From assembly GCA_001310555.1 (NCBI GenBank), contig BAXO01000076.1:1-26819 (forward strand): DNA of 26,819 nt, in the 5' to 3' direction. This document shows, piece by piece, positions 1 through 11,060 of the stretch (position 1 is its first letter; every line of letters starts with the position of its first letter). Under the pieces are notes generated by a model that worked only from the letters and a program-made list of their open reading frames with translations, did no database searches and was not told where the DNA came from. A program made the translations under genes and the position numbers. The stretch is from Bacillus sp. JCM 19058. Its GTDB lineage: Bacteria > Bacillota > Bacilli > Bacillales_H > Bacillaceae_D.

Positions 1-626
1 ATTTAATGCTTTATTTGTTTGCACCGTTTCGCTGGCTTGGTTTACTTTTGGCGCTTGCTTTAGGGATTGGTGTCGGCTATATGGAAAGCGTAGACGGGTT
101 TCTAAGTTTATCGAGAACCTTTGTCTTTTTTTCCTTACTTTTTGCTCGGATATTTATTAAAACGAGAAAATCTTGAACAGATTAAAGAGTCGAGGGTCTG
201 GCCATTGATCGGAGTATTGATTTTTGCTCTCGTCTTTGCTGTTTCCTGGAAGTTCTTTCCGCAAGAAGGAATTCCATGGTTATTCGGTTCATCGTCTTAT
301 ATTGACATGGAGAATGCTCACGGGCCTGCTGGAGTGATTCGGGCGTTGCAATATGTTGTTACACCGATTCTTTTGTTTGCTTTTTCTCGCTATCGTTCCG
401 AAAAAAAGAGTATCGCTGGTCGATTATTGGCCAACGGACATTATACATTTATTTGCTGCACGGGTTTGCTATTAAACTGATTCAAGCCTTCGTCGAAAAA
501 GAAACTTTATTTATGTTTGCCGATAAGTACCTTGTCCTATTTTTCTTTTCTTTGGCCCTATGCTTATTATTCGGAAATTATATTACGCAAAAATATACGC
601 GCCCACTAATTGAGCTAAGAATATAG
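1..626 (+). CDS. Acyltransferase-3 family membrane protein, C-terminal part (frameshifted)
   Basis: The gene enters from the left edge, so its start is missing. Joined reading gives about 208 residues of mostly hydrophobic sequence with several membrane segments. It includes FFPYFLLGYLLKREN and, near the end, YIYLLHGFAIKLI, which resembles the last helices of integral-membrane O-acyltransferases of the acyltransferase-3 type (Bacillus YkrP/YfiQ-like). Such proteins transfer acyl groups to extracytoplasmic sugars or cell-wall polymers; the substrate here cannot be told. The frame changes twice: one extra T in the T7 run at 126-132, and one base missing near 444. Bridging both keeps the protein open to the TAG at 624-626. 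The family is inferred from the hydrophobic pattern and the LLHGF motif; no catalytic histidine is visible in this part. Confidence 0.6.
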
Positions 627-898
627 CATACGAATGAGAAGGACTAGCTCCAGCTGATCAAATTAATTAGTCAATTCCCTGATTATCCCGAATCTCCGCA
701 CAGCTTGATGTCTTGTAAGCTATCGCTTACGATTAACAAGCTGCACCACTTTTCGCAGCTTAGAACGATAAAGTCTGTCACTTTGATTCGTTTGGTAATT
801 CGAAAGCGTCTTTTCCTGTTTTTATGGAGGAGGCGTTTTTTTTATTCGATGAAAAATTCATATAACAAAGTAGCCTTGCTAACTAAAAGAGATGCTGT

Positions 899-1155
899 AT
901 TTTGGAGTTGTTAGAATTGTTCGCGCTTGGTGTTGAGCACGATATTTTTAATACAGGGGACGTTGAGATGCTGCAAGAGTTGATCGATGATCGTGCGAAA
1001 AGTACGGCTGTGCTCAATTACTCAACCATCTTCAGCATTATTCGCCCGCGAACCCCCATCGGGAGCATAGACAAAGTGTATACGCATTAGTGGGTGCTGG
1101 ATCATTGGCTGACGTGCAATCTCTTTTGCGGGAATTAAAGGAGGATGCAGAGTGA
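899..1155 (+). CDS. Unrecognised small protein, possibly a gene remnant
   Basis: I do not recognise this protein. One frame reads LELLELFALGVEHDIF and MLQELIDDRAK. After one missing A near 998 it continues KYGCAQLLNHLQHYSPANPH and ends ALVGAGSLADVQSLLRELK before the TGA at 1153-1155. The joined reading is acidic, helical-looking and shows normal bacterial codon use. No clear start was found: upstream (about 640-898) the frames are repeatedly interrupted, though short stretches such as FPVFMEEAFFLFDEKF look protein-like. The gene may therefore extend to about 650 with further frameshifts, or be a decaying remnant. Its stop overlaps a GTG start that has AAGGAGG just upstream, so it was probably the first gene of a small operon. 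Confidence 0.35.
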
Positions 1156-1274
1156 AATTAAAGGTGCGGTGGGGAAAGAATAAATTTAGCAGGCTTTCAC
1201 AATGATTTCACTTGATTGACAAACCCCACGGACGCTTGGCTTTAGAGGCGCTGGATAAACGATTTTTAAGGTAA
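1152..1274 (+). CDS. Unrecognised short ORF with an in-frame TGA
   Basis: A GTG at 1152 overlaps the stop of the preceding ORF (GTGA) and has AAGGAGG a few bases upstream, a convincing coupled start. It encodes 17 residues, VKLKVRWGKNKFSRLSQ, before a TGA at 1203-1205. The same frame then stays open (FHLIDKPHGRLALEALDKRF) to the TAA at 1272. It could be a 17-residue peptide, or a roughly 40-residue protein broken by a substitution or paired indels. No family is recognised. Confidence 0.22.
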
Positions 1275-1354
1275 CCCTCGACATATGACAATTAAGGCTT
1301 TACCTATCACATTATCGTAACTGTCGAAGGCTGCTGTTGTTTGATCTTTTGTTT

Positions 1355-1765
1355 CTACGAGATCATTATAGGAACGAGCGTAAATAAAAGAGCGAACAAG
1401 ATCAGCACACACCCGATAACGACGAATAATGTACCCTTCTGGACAAACGAATTAATCGCCGCTCTTGCAGGATCGTCAGGATCGTAAAGGACAGAAACCG
1501 TTCTCCCTGGAAAAAAATCCCGGACTTTGATGAATCGGTGAAGTCTTTTCATAAGTATTGCCGTCATTGGCTACAAAGCGAAAGGTCGGATACCGATCAG
1601 GCATAGTAACGAAAATCGCTCCTTTTTTTAATAATCTGGCCAGTAGTCTCTTCCCAATCCCTTACGCGAAGCCTAAGGAAGAGACCGATACTCGAAAAAA
1701 ACAATTCCAATCAAACAAAAGATTCCGCCAATGAGCAAAAATGAAAGCAATTGTTCCGTAATCAT
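1355..1765 (-). CDS. DUF3592-like membrane protein (frameshifted)
   Basis: The minus-strand ATG at 1765 is preceded by the ribosome-binding site AAGGTGGAGA (complement of 1771-1780). The joined protein is about 136 residues. It starts with a membrane segment (LLSFLLIGGIFCLIGIVFF), followed by a soluble middle with DRYPTFRFVANDG and FFPGRTVSVLYDPDDPARA. A second membrane segment (GTLFVVIGCVLILFALLF) closes it. A central PG..V.V.YDP.DP..A stretch between two membrane helices is typical of DUF3592 proteins, whose function is unknown. The frame shifts at least three times within about 160 bases, at the T-, A- and C-rich spots around 1695, 1625 and 1510. It is transcribed away from the ABC exporter and stands alone. 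Confidence 0.6.
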
Positions 1766-1780
1766 GTGACTCTCCACCTT

Positions 1781-2217
1781 TAATTCGAAATGGACTTGAA
1801 CGAATTGAAGCCAGCGTGTTGGAAAGATTCGACTCTTAATTAGCAATTCCTTCCCATCTGAAAAATTCAGGTATTTGGTATCAAATCGAAAACGATTGCC
1901 GGAAAAAGCTCAACCGTCGAATCCAAGAGCTCCCCGGACGAAAGTGCGCTTATCTGACAAACCTGAGCGCCTGTCGGATCAACCGGCTTTCCAACCAAAA
2001 TTCCTGCTCAATAAGAGGGGTATCGCCGGATTTTCGTCAGTCCGAACGATGGAAACTACATAAAAACGAACGCTTTTACGACCCTTTCAAATGATAAATG
2101 TTGAATCATTTTTTCAATAATTTAAAAAAGTATCCGTTTTCATTCGTGAAAACTTTAAAAATAAGCTATTATTAAATAGAGAGATTATTTCTTCGCAAAA
2201 CGAAGGATCGGGTAGGA
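1781..2217. other. Intergenic region without a supported gene
   Basis: This stretch separates the divergent DUF3592-like gene and ABC exporter operon. A 62-codon open frame at 1875-2063 has no usable ribosome-binding site, no hydrophobic or domain-like pattern and basic, low-complexity content, so I do not call it. At 2101-2117 there is a short inverted repeat TTGAA-N7-TTCAA. The last 100 bases are AT-rich and hold a possible -10 box TATTAT (2167-2172), with only a weak -35 (TTCGTG, 2143-2148). Confidence 0.5.
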
Positions 2218-2296
2218 TGTTAAAAAAGGGTTAGGGCATTTACGAGGACCGTCAGTACAGGTCTGTTTGAGCACGCTTTACGGTGCGACCTTTTTA
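2218..2296 (+). promoter_or_regulatory. Candidate attenuator leader of the ABC exporter operon
   Basis: A five-codon ORF (ATG at 2218, MLKKG) is followed by two competing hairpins. GACC (2247-2250) can pair with GGTC (2260-2263). The same GGTC, as AGGTC (2259-2263), can instead pair with GACCT (2287-2291), enclosing GCAC (2271-2274) and GTGC (2283-2286), and is followed by TTTTT. The second form resembles an intrinsic terminator 30 bases before the exporter start. Pairing was found by eye; the stem has a 7-base asymmetric bulge. Drug-responsive attenuation is known for the related B. subtilis bmrCD operon, but its extension to this site is inference. Confidence 0.35.
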
Positions 2297-2327
2297 GGGT
2301 CTTGGAAATCAGTATGGGGGACGAACA

Positions 2328-4061
2328 ATGGTGAAGCTTTTTTCTTTTTTAAAGCCGTACCGCATTCCGATTTGGATTGCGCTTTCATTAATGCTGTTAG
2401 AGTTATTAGTCGAGCTTTTTCACCCTTAATCCTGGCCAAAGTGATTGATGATGGGATCGTGGCAGAGGATATGGGGGTTGTCCTTTGGTGGGGGAGTATT
2501 ATGATTGGGATGTCGTTGCTCGCCTTTACTTCGGGTATTATTAATTCTTTTTATGCTGCGCATACTAGCCAAAGCACGGGCTATGACATTAGGGCTCAGC
2601 TATATCAAAAGGTTCAGGACTTTTCGCTTGCTAATTTGCAGAAGTTCCAAACGTCATCACTTATTACACGATTAACCAATGATGTCACCCAGATTCAGAA
2701 TACGATTTTTATGGGGTTAAGAATCATGTTGCGGGCTCCGTTGCTTGTGATCGGCGGAACGATTATGGCGTTAATCGTTAATGCCCGTCTTGCCTTATTT
2801 CTAGTTGTGACGATTCCCGTGTTAATCTTTTTCTTGATTTGGATGATGCGAAAAGGCAGTGTCGCCTTCAAGCAGGTACAGCTTAAGCTTGATCGAGTGA
2901 ATCATGTGATTCGAGAAAATCTTGCTGGAATGAAGCTGGTCAAGGCGTTTGTACGAAGGAGGCATGAAGCAAAGCGATTCAGTAAGGAAAACGAGGAGTT
3001 AAAGGATAAAACGGTTTATGCTTTACGGCTCATGGAAGTGACGATGCCGATATTGCTGTTGCTTATGAATGCTTCAATTATTGGAGTACTATGGTTTGGC
3101 AATGTTCAAGTGCAAGCAGGCGGCGTGCAAGTAGGAGAAATCGTGGCGATTATTAATTATGTAACGAGGATTACCGGCGCATTGACTGTCTTTGCGATGA
3201 TCGTGATGGTGTTTTCCCGCTCGCGTGCATCAGCTGAACGGATTTCAGAGGTCCTCGATACTGAAGTCGATTTGCGAGACGGGCAAGGTGCTCTCCCTCA
3301 GTTAAGCGACGTGACAGGCAGTTCAATCTCCTTCCAGAACGTTTCCTTTTCTTACCCTGAAATAAAGGAGCCTGCGCTTCGTGAATTGTCATTTAATGTA
3401 CAAGGCGGACAAACGATAGCTATATTAGGAGGAACCGGATCTGGTAAAACGTCACTGTTTCAGTTGATTCCTAGACTTTATGATGTAGGGGAAGGAGCCA
3501 TCCGGATAGACGGCACGGATATACGGGCGATGAAGATAAAAGAAGTGCGTCAGATGATTGGTTACGTGCCGCAGGAGGCGCTACTGTTTTCGGGTTCGAT
3601 CAAGGATAATATTGCTTGGGGAAGCGAGACAGCCTCATTTGAGGATATTGTGCAGGCAGCAAAGGATGCACAAATTCATCAAATGATTGAGCGGCTTCCA
3701 AATCAGTACGAGACAAAAATTGGTCAAAAAGGAGTCAATTTGTCTGGAGGACAAAAGCAGCGATTATCCATTGCTAGGGCATTAGTGCGTAAGCCGAGAA
3801 TCCTTTTGCTGGATGATAGCACAAGCGCGCTTGATGTTGAAACGGAGGCTAGTCTGCTAACGGCACTCCGGAAGTATTCGTGTACGATTTTATTAATCAC
3901 GCAAAAGCTTGGAACTGCAAAATCAGCAGATGAGATATTCTTACTGAACGATGGTGAAATTATTAAAAAAAGGGAACCATGAACAACTCTTGCAAACCTC
4001 TTCTTTGTACCAAAAGATTGTCGAGTCCCAAATGAAAGAGGAGGCGTTCCATAATGCATGA
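2328..4061 (+). CDS. yfiB: Heterodimeric ABC exporter, half-transporter 1, YfiB-like (frameshifted)
   Basis: This is a type IV ABC half-transporter with an N-terminal six-helix membrane domain and a C-terminal ATPase; joined length is about 577 residues, matching YfiB. The start is ATG 2328 (MVKLFSFLKPYRIP). A longer frame from 2267 is an artefact of one base lost near CACCC at 2421-2425. ATPase motifs are Walker A GGTGSGKTS (about residue 367), Q-loop VPQEALLF, signature LSGGQKQR (about 471) and Walker B LLLDDSTS (about 494). The Walker B acid is followed by Asp instead of the catalytic Glu, and the H-loop reads LITQK with Gln for His, so this domain carries the degenerate ATP site. An extra A in the A7 run at 3965-3971 hides the true C-terminus (GNHEQLL to EEAFHNA). 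The stop overlaps the next start by 8 bp. It probably exports drugs or lipids; the substrate is unknown. BmrC-type is the alternative name. Confidence 0.82.
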
Positions 4062-5873
4062 GCAAATAACTAAGCCGTTTCGCTACAAGCCGATTTCCCT
4101 TGAACGACCCGAACAAAGTGACACACTCAACAGAAATCGGACGAAGCCAAAGGATTGGCTTGCCACGTTGAAACGGATTTGGAAATATCTTGCTGTTTAC
4201 AGGATGCAATTGTTTTTTTTGTCTTGCTAATGGTCGTAGTCAGCTCGGTTTTAGGATTACTAGGACCGTATATCGTTGGGATGGCGATCGATGATTATTT
4301 AGTGACGAGCAACGGTGCGAATCTGGGCCTTGCTCTCATCGGATTACTATTTGTTTACCTGTTTCATTCGTTGGCTGTGCTCTTGCAAAATTTTTGGATG
4401 GTTGGGATTGCCCAGAAAACCGTTTTTACGATGAGAACACAGCTCGTTCGCCATTTACAAAGGCTGCCCATCCCGTTTTTTGATAAGAGGCAGCACGGGG
4501 AGCTGATGAGCAGGGTAACCAATGACATGGAGAACGTCAGTTCAACCTTAAATAGCTCAGTTATCCAAATTTTCTCCAGTGTGTTGACGTTTATCGGTAT
4601 TATCATAGTAATGCTCATTTTAAGTCCTTTACTGACGGTCATTACACTGCTCGTTATTCCGGCGATGGTATTCGGGATGAAGTGGATTACGCGGCGAACA
4701 TCGATTTTTTTTAAAGAACAGCAACGCCATGTCGGTGAGCTCAACGGCTATATTGAAGAGACGATATCCGGTCAACGTATTGTTAAAGCCTTTTCGCAGG
4801 AGCAGCACGTCATCGAGCAATTTGCTGAAAAAAATGAGCGGCTACGCGGTGCAAGCTTCTGGGCACAAACGTATTCCGGCTTTATTCCAAAGCTGATGAA
4901 TATGTTAAATAGCATGAGCTTTGCCCTTATTGCTGGAATCGGTGGTCTCCTCGCTTTAAACGGAGCGATTTCCATTGGTGTGATTGTCATTTTTGCTGAG
5001 TATGCTAGACAGTTCACTCGACCATTGAATGATTTGGCTAACCAATTTAATACGTTGTTATCTGCGATTGCTGGAGCTGAACGGGTTTTTGATATTATTG
5101 ACGAAACTCCTGAACAAGACGAGCAGGATGCGGGTACACTCTCTTCTGTCAAAGGAGATGTTAGCTTTCAGCACGTTTCTTTCTCCTACGAAAAAGGCCA
5201 GCCAACAATTACCGATGTTAGCTTTTCTGCTACAGCCGGAGACACAGTCGCACTTGTTGGTCCTACAGGTGCAGGGAAAACAACGATTATTAATCTATTG
5301 TCTCGATTTTATGATCCGACAGCTGGGGTCATACAGATCGATGGATACGATCTGACGTCAATTCAACGGGAGAATTTGCGCCAGCATATGGGCTTTGTCT
5401 TACAGGATTCCTTTCTCTTTCAAGCGACAATACGTGAAAACATTCGATACGGGAGATTGGATGCCAGTGATGACGAGGTAGAGCAAGCAGCCAAAATGGC
5501 TAACGCGGATGCCTTTATCCGCAAGCTGCCAAATGGCTATGATACTTGGCTCGCTCAAGATGGGGGAGGAATTAGCCAAGGACAGAAGCAGCTGCTGTCT
5601 ATTGCCCGGGCAATCCTTGCAAACCCGTCGATATTAATCTTAGATGAGGCAACGAGCAGCATCGATACGGTGACTGAATTGAAAATTCAAGAAGCGTTGC
5701 AAAGGCTCATGGAGGGAAGAACGAGCTTTATTATCGCCCATCGTCTAAATACAATTGAACGTGCAGACAATATATTGGTCCTTAAAGAAGGAGAAGTAAT
5801 CGAGCAAGGCTCTCATCTCGAATTACTTAATAAACGAGGCTTTTATTATCGGATGCATAACCAAACCTCATAA
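4054..5873 (+). CDS. yfiC: Heterodimeric ABC exporter, half-transporter 2, YfiC-like (frameshifted)
   Basis: This is the partner half-transporter, about 606 residues when joined, matching YfiC. The start is ATG 4054 with GAGGAGG a few bases upstream, lying inside the last codons of the previous gene, so translation is probably coupled. A soluble N-terminal extension of about 45 residues (MHEQITKPFRYKPISLERPE) precedes the membrane domain. One T is missing in the run at 4213-4220. ATPase motifs are Walker A GPTGAGKTT (about 403), Q-loop VLQDSFLF, a degenerate signature ISQGQKQ (about 505), Walker B LILDEATS with the catalytic Glu (about 528), and H-loop IIAHRLNT with His (about 562). Its altered signature faces the degenerate Walker site of the partner. 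That leaves one catalytic and one non-catalytic ATP site, as known for BmrCD and TM287/288. A terminator follows at once. Confidence 0.85.
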
Positions 5874-5900
5874 AGCCGGGCAGATACATGCTCGGCTTTT
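5873..5900 (+). terminator. Intrinsic terminator of the ABC exporter operon
   Basis: AAGCCGGGCA (5873-5882) pairs with TGCTCGGCTT (5889-5898) around a six-base loop. The 10-bp stem has one G-U pair and is followed by a short T tract. It begins inside the stop codon of the exporter's second gene. Confidence 0.85.
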
Positions 5901-6108
5901 CGTGAAGGTTTTTTCCCCAATCATATTGAGCGCTTAACGAGAAAAATAACACGAAACTTTATCGATAAATGACTCGATAGGCTGCTTTCGAGTCGAAATG
6001 AACAGTCGTCATGAGATATACTAAATTGAAATGGGTGTCGACGAGCGAAATAGGATCAAGTATAATCGAATTCGTTAACTCGTACATAAGAAAAACGGAG
6101 GAATTCAA

Positions 6109-7169
6109 ATGAGCAAAAAAACGATTGCTTTTACGGGGGGCGGTTCAGCAGGCCATGTGACTCCCAATATTGCGATTATCAATGAACTTAACGAACATGA
6201 ATGGGATATCCAATATATTGGCTCAAAAAAAGGGATCGAAAAGGAATTAATCGAACGACAAGGCATTCCTTATCATGAGATTTCAAGCGGAAAGCTAAGA
6301 CGGTATCTTGATCGCGAAAATGTGATTGACATCTTTCGAGTGTTGAGGGGTTGTTTTGAAGCAAGAAAGGCGCTCAAGAAGTTAAAACCCAAGCTTGTCT
6401 TTTCTAAAGGGGGCTTTGTTTCTGTACCGGTGGTTGTTGCGGCAAGAACGTTAAGAATCCCAGTACTCCTTCATGAAAGTGATTTAACTCCAGGGTTGGC
6501 GAATAAAATCGCCACTCGATTTGCTACAAAAATCTTTACTTCATTTGAAGAGACGTGCGCCTTTCTACCCGAAGGCAAGGCAGAAGCTATTGGTTCTCCG
6601 ATTCGTTCAGAAATCCTTCAAGGCTCGGCCAAGAAAGGGAGAAAATTTCTTGACTTTCACAGCCAGCGGCCAATTTTAACGATTATGGGCGAGTTGGGGC
6701 AAAAAGAGTCAACGAAGTCGTCCGCTCTTCTTTAAAGCAACTAAATGAAATCTATCAAATCGTCCATTTATGCGGTAAGGGTAATCTCGATCCCGAGTTA
6801 ACTCATTTACCCGGCTACAAACAGTATGAATATGTCCATGAAGAGCTACCGGATATTTTGGCAGCAACAGACCTCGTGATTAGTCGAGCAGGCTCGAATG
6901 CGATTTTTGAATTTCTTGCGTTGAAGCTTCCGATGCTGCTCATCCCATTAACGCGAAAGCAAAGCCGTGGTGATCAAATATTAAATGCTAAGTCGTTCCA
7001 GGAAAAAGGCTATGCGGTAATGCTTGAGGAAGAAGACCTTACCCCAGAGTCGCTCCTTCGACAGCTTGAGCAAATTGAACGAAAACGCGAGGAGCTAGCG
7101 ACGTCCGTAGAGGCATCATCGACTGAAGGAGCGTTGCAAAAGCTCGTAAATGAAATCAACAAAGTCTAA
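6109..7169 (+). CDS. murG: UDP-GlcNAc:lipid I N-acetylglucosaminyltransferase, MurG type (frameshifted)
   Basis: MurG adds GlcNAc to lipid I on the inner face of the membrane, making lipid II for peptidoglycan. The ATG at 6109 has GGAGGAATT just upstream. The N-terminal domain begins KKTIAFTGGGSAGHVTPN, the glycine-rich lipid-binding loop. The C-terminal domain carries ISRAGSNAIFEFLALKLPML and IPLTRKQSRGDQILNA, the UDP-sugar site. Joined length is about 353 residues, near the usual 355-365. The frame breaks near 6690-6700, where a GGGSLGAKR-like loop has lost bases in G runs. The loop reads SAGHVTPN, not TGGHIYPA, the variant seen in clostridial-type MurG and in second copies of some bacilli. 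The gene stands alone, away from mraY/murD/ftsQ, so it may be a second MurG. Confidence 0.85.
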
Positions 7170-7400
7170 AATGAGAGAGCGATAATCGAAATAGCAATGA
7201 TTTTTTCCGTAATAACTAGCGGAATGTAGGGCAAGCATCACAATGGTAGCTTTGCAGACTTCTTCTTTTCCTGTATAGTCTAAAGAAAGTTCATTGTATA
7301 GAGATTCATAGTAAAGTATCATGACATGCCGAATGTTAGTGGCGAGATGGACGGAACCTTACCTTTTGCAAAAGAGGGGGCCAATCAGGTGGAAGAAAGC
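7170..7400. other. Intergenic region, no gene seen
   Basis: No protein-like frame or clear terminator follows the MurG stop. The stretch AT-rich at 7280-7320 may hold a promoter, but no good -35/-10 pair is visible. Confidence 0.4.
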
Positions 7401-7594
7401 CCCGCTATATTTTAGTAAACTAGATTAAAAAGGAGAGGTTCTCTGCTTGGGCTCCGCTATAATTCAGTAAGCTTATTTGAATGAGAGAGGGTTCTTCTGT
7501 CTAAGCCCGCTATATTTAAGTAAGCTTAATAAAAAGGAGAGGGTTTTTCCACTAGCTCGGCCGTAGTTTAAGGGGAAAAGGGTCTCCCGCCTAA
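7401..7594. repeat. Imperfect tandem repeat, about 53 bp, 3 to 4 copies
   Basis: Three recognisable units begin at 7401 (CCCGCTATATTTTAGTAAAC), 7452 (CTCCGCTATAATTCAGTAAG) and 7506 (CCCGCTATATTTAAGTAAGC). Spacing is 52-54 bases. A decayed fourth unit begins about 7560 (CCGTAGTTTAAGGGG). Each unit has a CCGCTATA start, a GTAAGCTTA-like middle (GTAAACTAG in unit 1) and an AAGGAGAGGGTT-like end. No unit encodes a shared peptide frame across all copies. The block lies 60 bases before the glycerol kinase start, where Bacillus relatives usually have a GlpP-controlled leader terminator; no such terminator is obvious here. Confidence 0.75.
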
Positions 7595-7653
7595 TACCCT
7601 GATTCTTCAGTTACTGAAACGAATTTCATACTTTTTAAATGGGAGGACATGTA

Positions 7654-9185
<1,532 letters not shown>

Positions 9186-9236
9186 AGAAAAAGGTGTACA
9201 CTGAATTTAAGTTAATAAAGGTCTGAGTAGAATGAG

Positions 9237-9296
9237 AGACCACAGCATTTTCGTAAGCATTTACTATGCTTTGCGGGATTGTTGTGGTCTTTTTTC
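9237..9296 (+). terminator. Leader or intergenic terminator between glpK and glpD, possible GlpP target
   Basis: AGACCACA (9237-9244) pairs with TGTGGTCT (9283-9290), followed by a T run. A nested AGCAT/ATGCT pair lies inside. It can end glpK transcription. It is also placed about 40 bases before the glpD start, where B. subtilis glpD has a terminator read through when GlpP binds the leader with glycerol-3-phosphate. The presence of glpP downstream makes this role plausible, though it was not tested. Confidence 0.7.
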
Positions 9297-9334
9297 GCAT
9301 CGCGGGTTAACGATAAGTAGGAGGCTGATACAGA

Positions 9335-11007
9335 ATGAATCGTTCATTTTCCAGTCAAAATCGAACTAATATTCTCGCCGAAATGGAGATGGAGGAGCTT
9401 GATTTATTAGTAATAGGAGGAGGGATTACCGGTGCTGGTATCATGCTGGATGCTCAGTCAAGAGGGCTCAAAACTGGCTGATCGAGATGCAGGATTTTGC
9501 GGCCGGCACTTCAAGTCGTTCAACAAAGCTTATTCATGGTGGCTTACGCTATTTAAAACAGTTTGAAATTAAATTAGTCGCTGAAGTCGGTAAGGAACGT
9601 GCGATCGTTTATGAAAATGCTCCGCATGTAACGACTCCGGTATGGATGATGCTCCCGTTTTATAAAGGAGGAACATTTGGCGCATTCAGTACTTCGCTCG
9701 GACTTAAGGTTTATGATTTTCTTGCAGGGGTTAAGCGATCGGAAAGACGCCGGATGCTCTCTAAGGATGAAGTATTGAAAAAAGAGCCTTTACTTCGGGA
9801 AGAAGGATTGAAGGGTGCGGGTGAGTATGTCGAATATCGTACAGATGATGCAAGGTTGACCATTGAAGTGATTAAAGAAGCGTGGCAACATGGGGCTTTG
9901 GCAGCCAATTATGTGAAGGCCGAGGACTTTATTTACAAAAAGGGGCAGGTCGCCGGTGTTGAAGCGTCTGATGTGATTACCGGAAAAAAAATGAAACTGT
10001 ACGCCAAAAAAAGTCGTCAATGCCACCGGGCCATGGGTTGATGAGCTACGGGAAGCCGACCATTCGCGCCAAGGAAAGAAAATTCATTTGACAAAGGGAG
10101 TTCACGTAGTCGTTGACCTGAAAAGGTTTCCGCTTAAGCAGGCTGTTTATTTTGACACGCCGTATGACGATGGTAGGATGATGTTTGCCATTCCACGAGG
10201 GGGAAAAGTGTATATCGGCACGACAGACACGAACTATCATGGAGAACAAAGTAATCCTGATGTAACTGAAAAGGACGTCGATTATATCATTCAAGCAACG
10301 AACGCCCTTTTTCCTAAGCAGGATCTAACAGAATCAGACGTCGAATCGAGCTGGGCTGCTTGCGCCCGCTAATTCATGAGGAAGGCAAGAATCCATCTGA
10401 TATTTCGCGGAAGGATGAAGTATTTGTTTCGTTTTCCGGCTTGATTACGATTGCTGGCGGGAAGCTGACGGGCTATAGGAAAATGGCAGATAAAGTTGTA
10501 ACACTCGTTATGGAGCATCTTGATATTAACAATCAAGAAGGCTACGGTGTCTGCCAAACAGCCACGCTTCCTCTTTCTGGAGGGGATGTCGGAGGCTCTG
10601 AGCAGTTCGATGCTTTTGTCGAACAGCAAATTCAGTCCGGAGTCGTTTTAGGGATGACAGAAGCCGAAGCGAGGAAGGTCGCCCGGACATACGGTTCAAA
10701 TACGCCTTTGCTTTACGAATTGCTGGAAGGAATCAACGAGCGGCAGGATGAAGGTGCGTTGCCGCTTCCTTTGCTCGGAGCACTGCTTTACGGTATGGAG
10801 CATGAAATGACGGTCACGCCGGTTGACTTTTTCATGCGGAGGACGGGAATGCTATTGTTCAACGTTCGGGAGGTGCAGCAATGGAAGAAAGTTGTTATTC
10901 AGTATATGGCCACTTACTTGCATTGGAGCCATGAGCAGGCGGAACAGTATCAAACTGAGCTTGAACAGTACTTAGGAGAGGCGTCCCAACATGAAATTTA
11001 CAGTTGA
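9335..11007 (+). CDS. glpD: Aerobic glycerol-3-phosphate dehydrogenase GlpD (frameshifted)
   Basis: GlpD is the FAD-dependent, membrane-associated enzyme that oxidises glycerol-3-phosphate to dihydroxyacetone phosphate and passes electrons to menaquinone. The ATG at 9335 has TAGGAGG upstream. The FAD-binding motif [15 protein letters not shown] is near residue 30. It is followed by [67 protein letters not shown] and [20 protein letters not shown], all conserved in the family. Three indels break it: a missing C near 9476, an extra A in the A7 run at 10006-10012 and a missing G near 10357. Corrected length is about 557 residues, against 555 in B. subtilis. It forms the glycerol pathway with glpK; a terminator closes the unit at 11016. 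Confidence 0.93.
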
Positions 11008-11015
11008 ACAGAAGG

Positions 11016-11060
11016 AGAGCAGGGCTTTGGTCCTTTAGTGACTGGACCTGCTCTTTTTTT
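11016..11060 (+). terminator. Intrinsic terminator after glpD
   Basis: AGAGCAGG (11016-11023) pairs with CCTGCTCT (11047-11054), followed by a T run; an inner GGTCC/GGACC pair can extend the structure. Confidence 0.85.

Noticed and set aside
1875..2063. 62-codon frame in the gap before the exporter
   Set aside because: No ribosome-binding site, low-complexity basic composition and no resemblance to any family.
2267..2327. Upstream TTG start of the first exporter subunit
   Set aside because: This frame gives a non-homologous N-terminus and exists only because of the missing base near 2423; the ATG at 2328 gives the conserved start.
6026..6066. Promoter TTGAAA / TATAAT before murG
   Set aside because: The -10 at 6061-6066 is perfect, but the spacer is 29 bases, far too long; no better -35 is visible.
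7458..7463. Perfect -10 TATAAT inside repeat unit 2
   Set aside because: No -35 box lies at the right distance, and the match is part of the repeat consensus CGCTATA.
7401..7594. CRISPR array
   Set aside because: The units are diverged along their whole length, with no identical repeats separated by unique spacers, and no cas genes are present.
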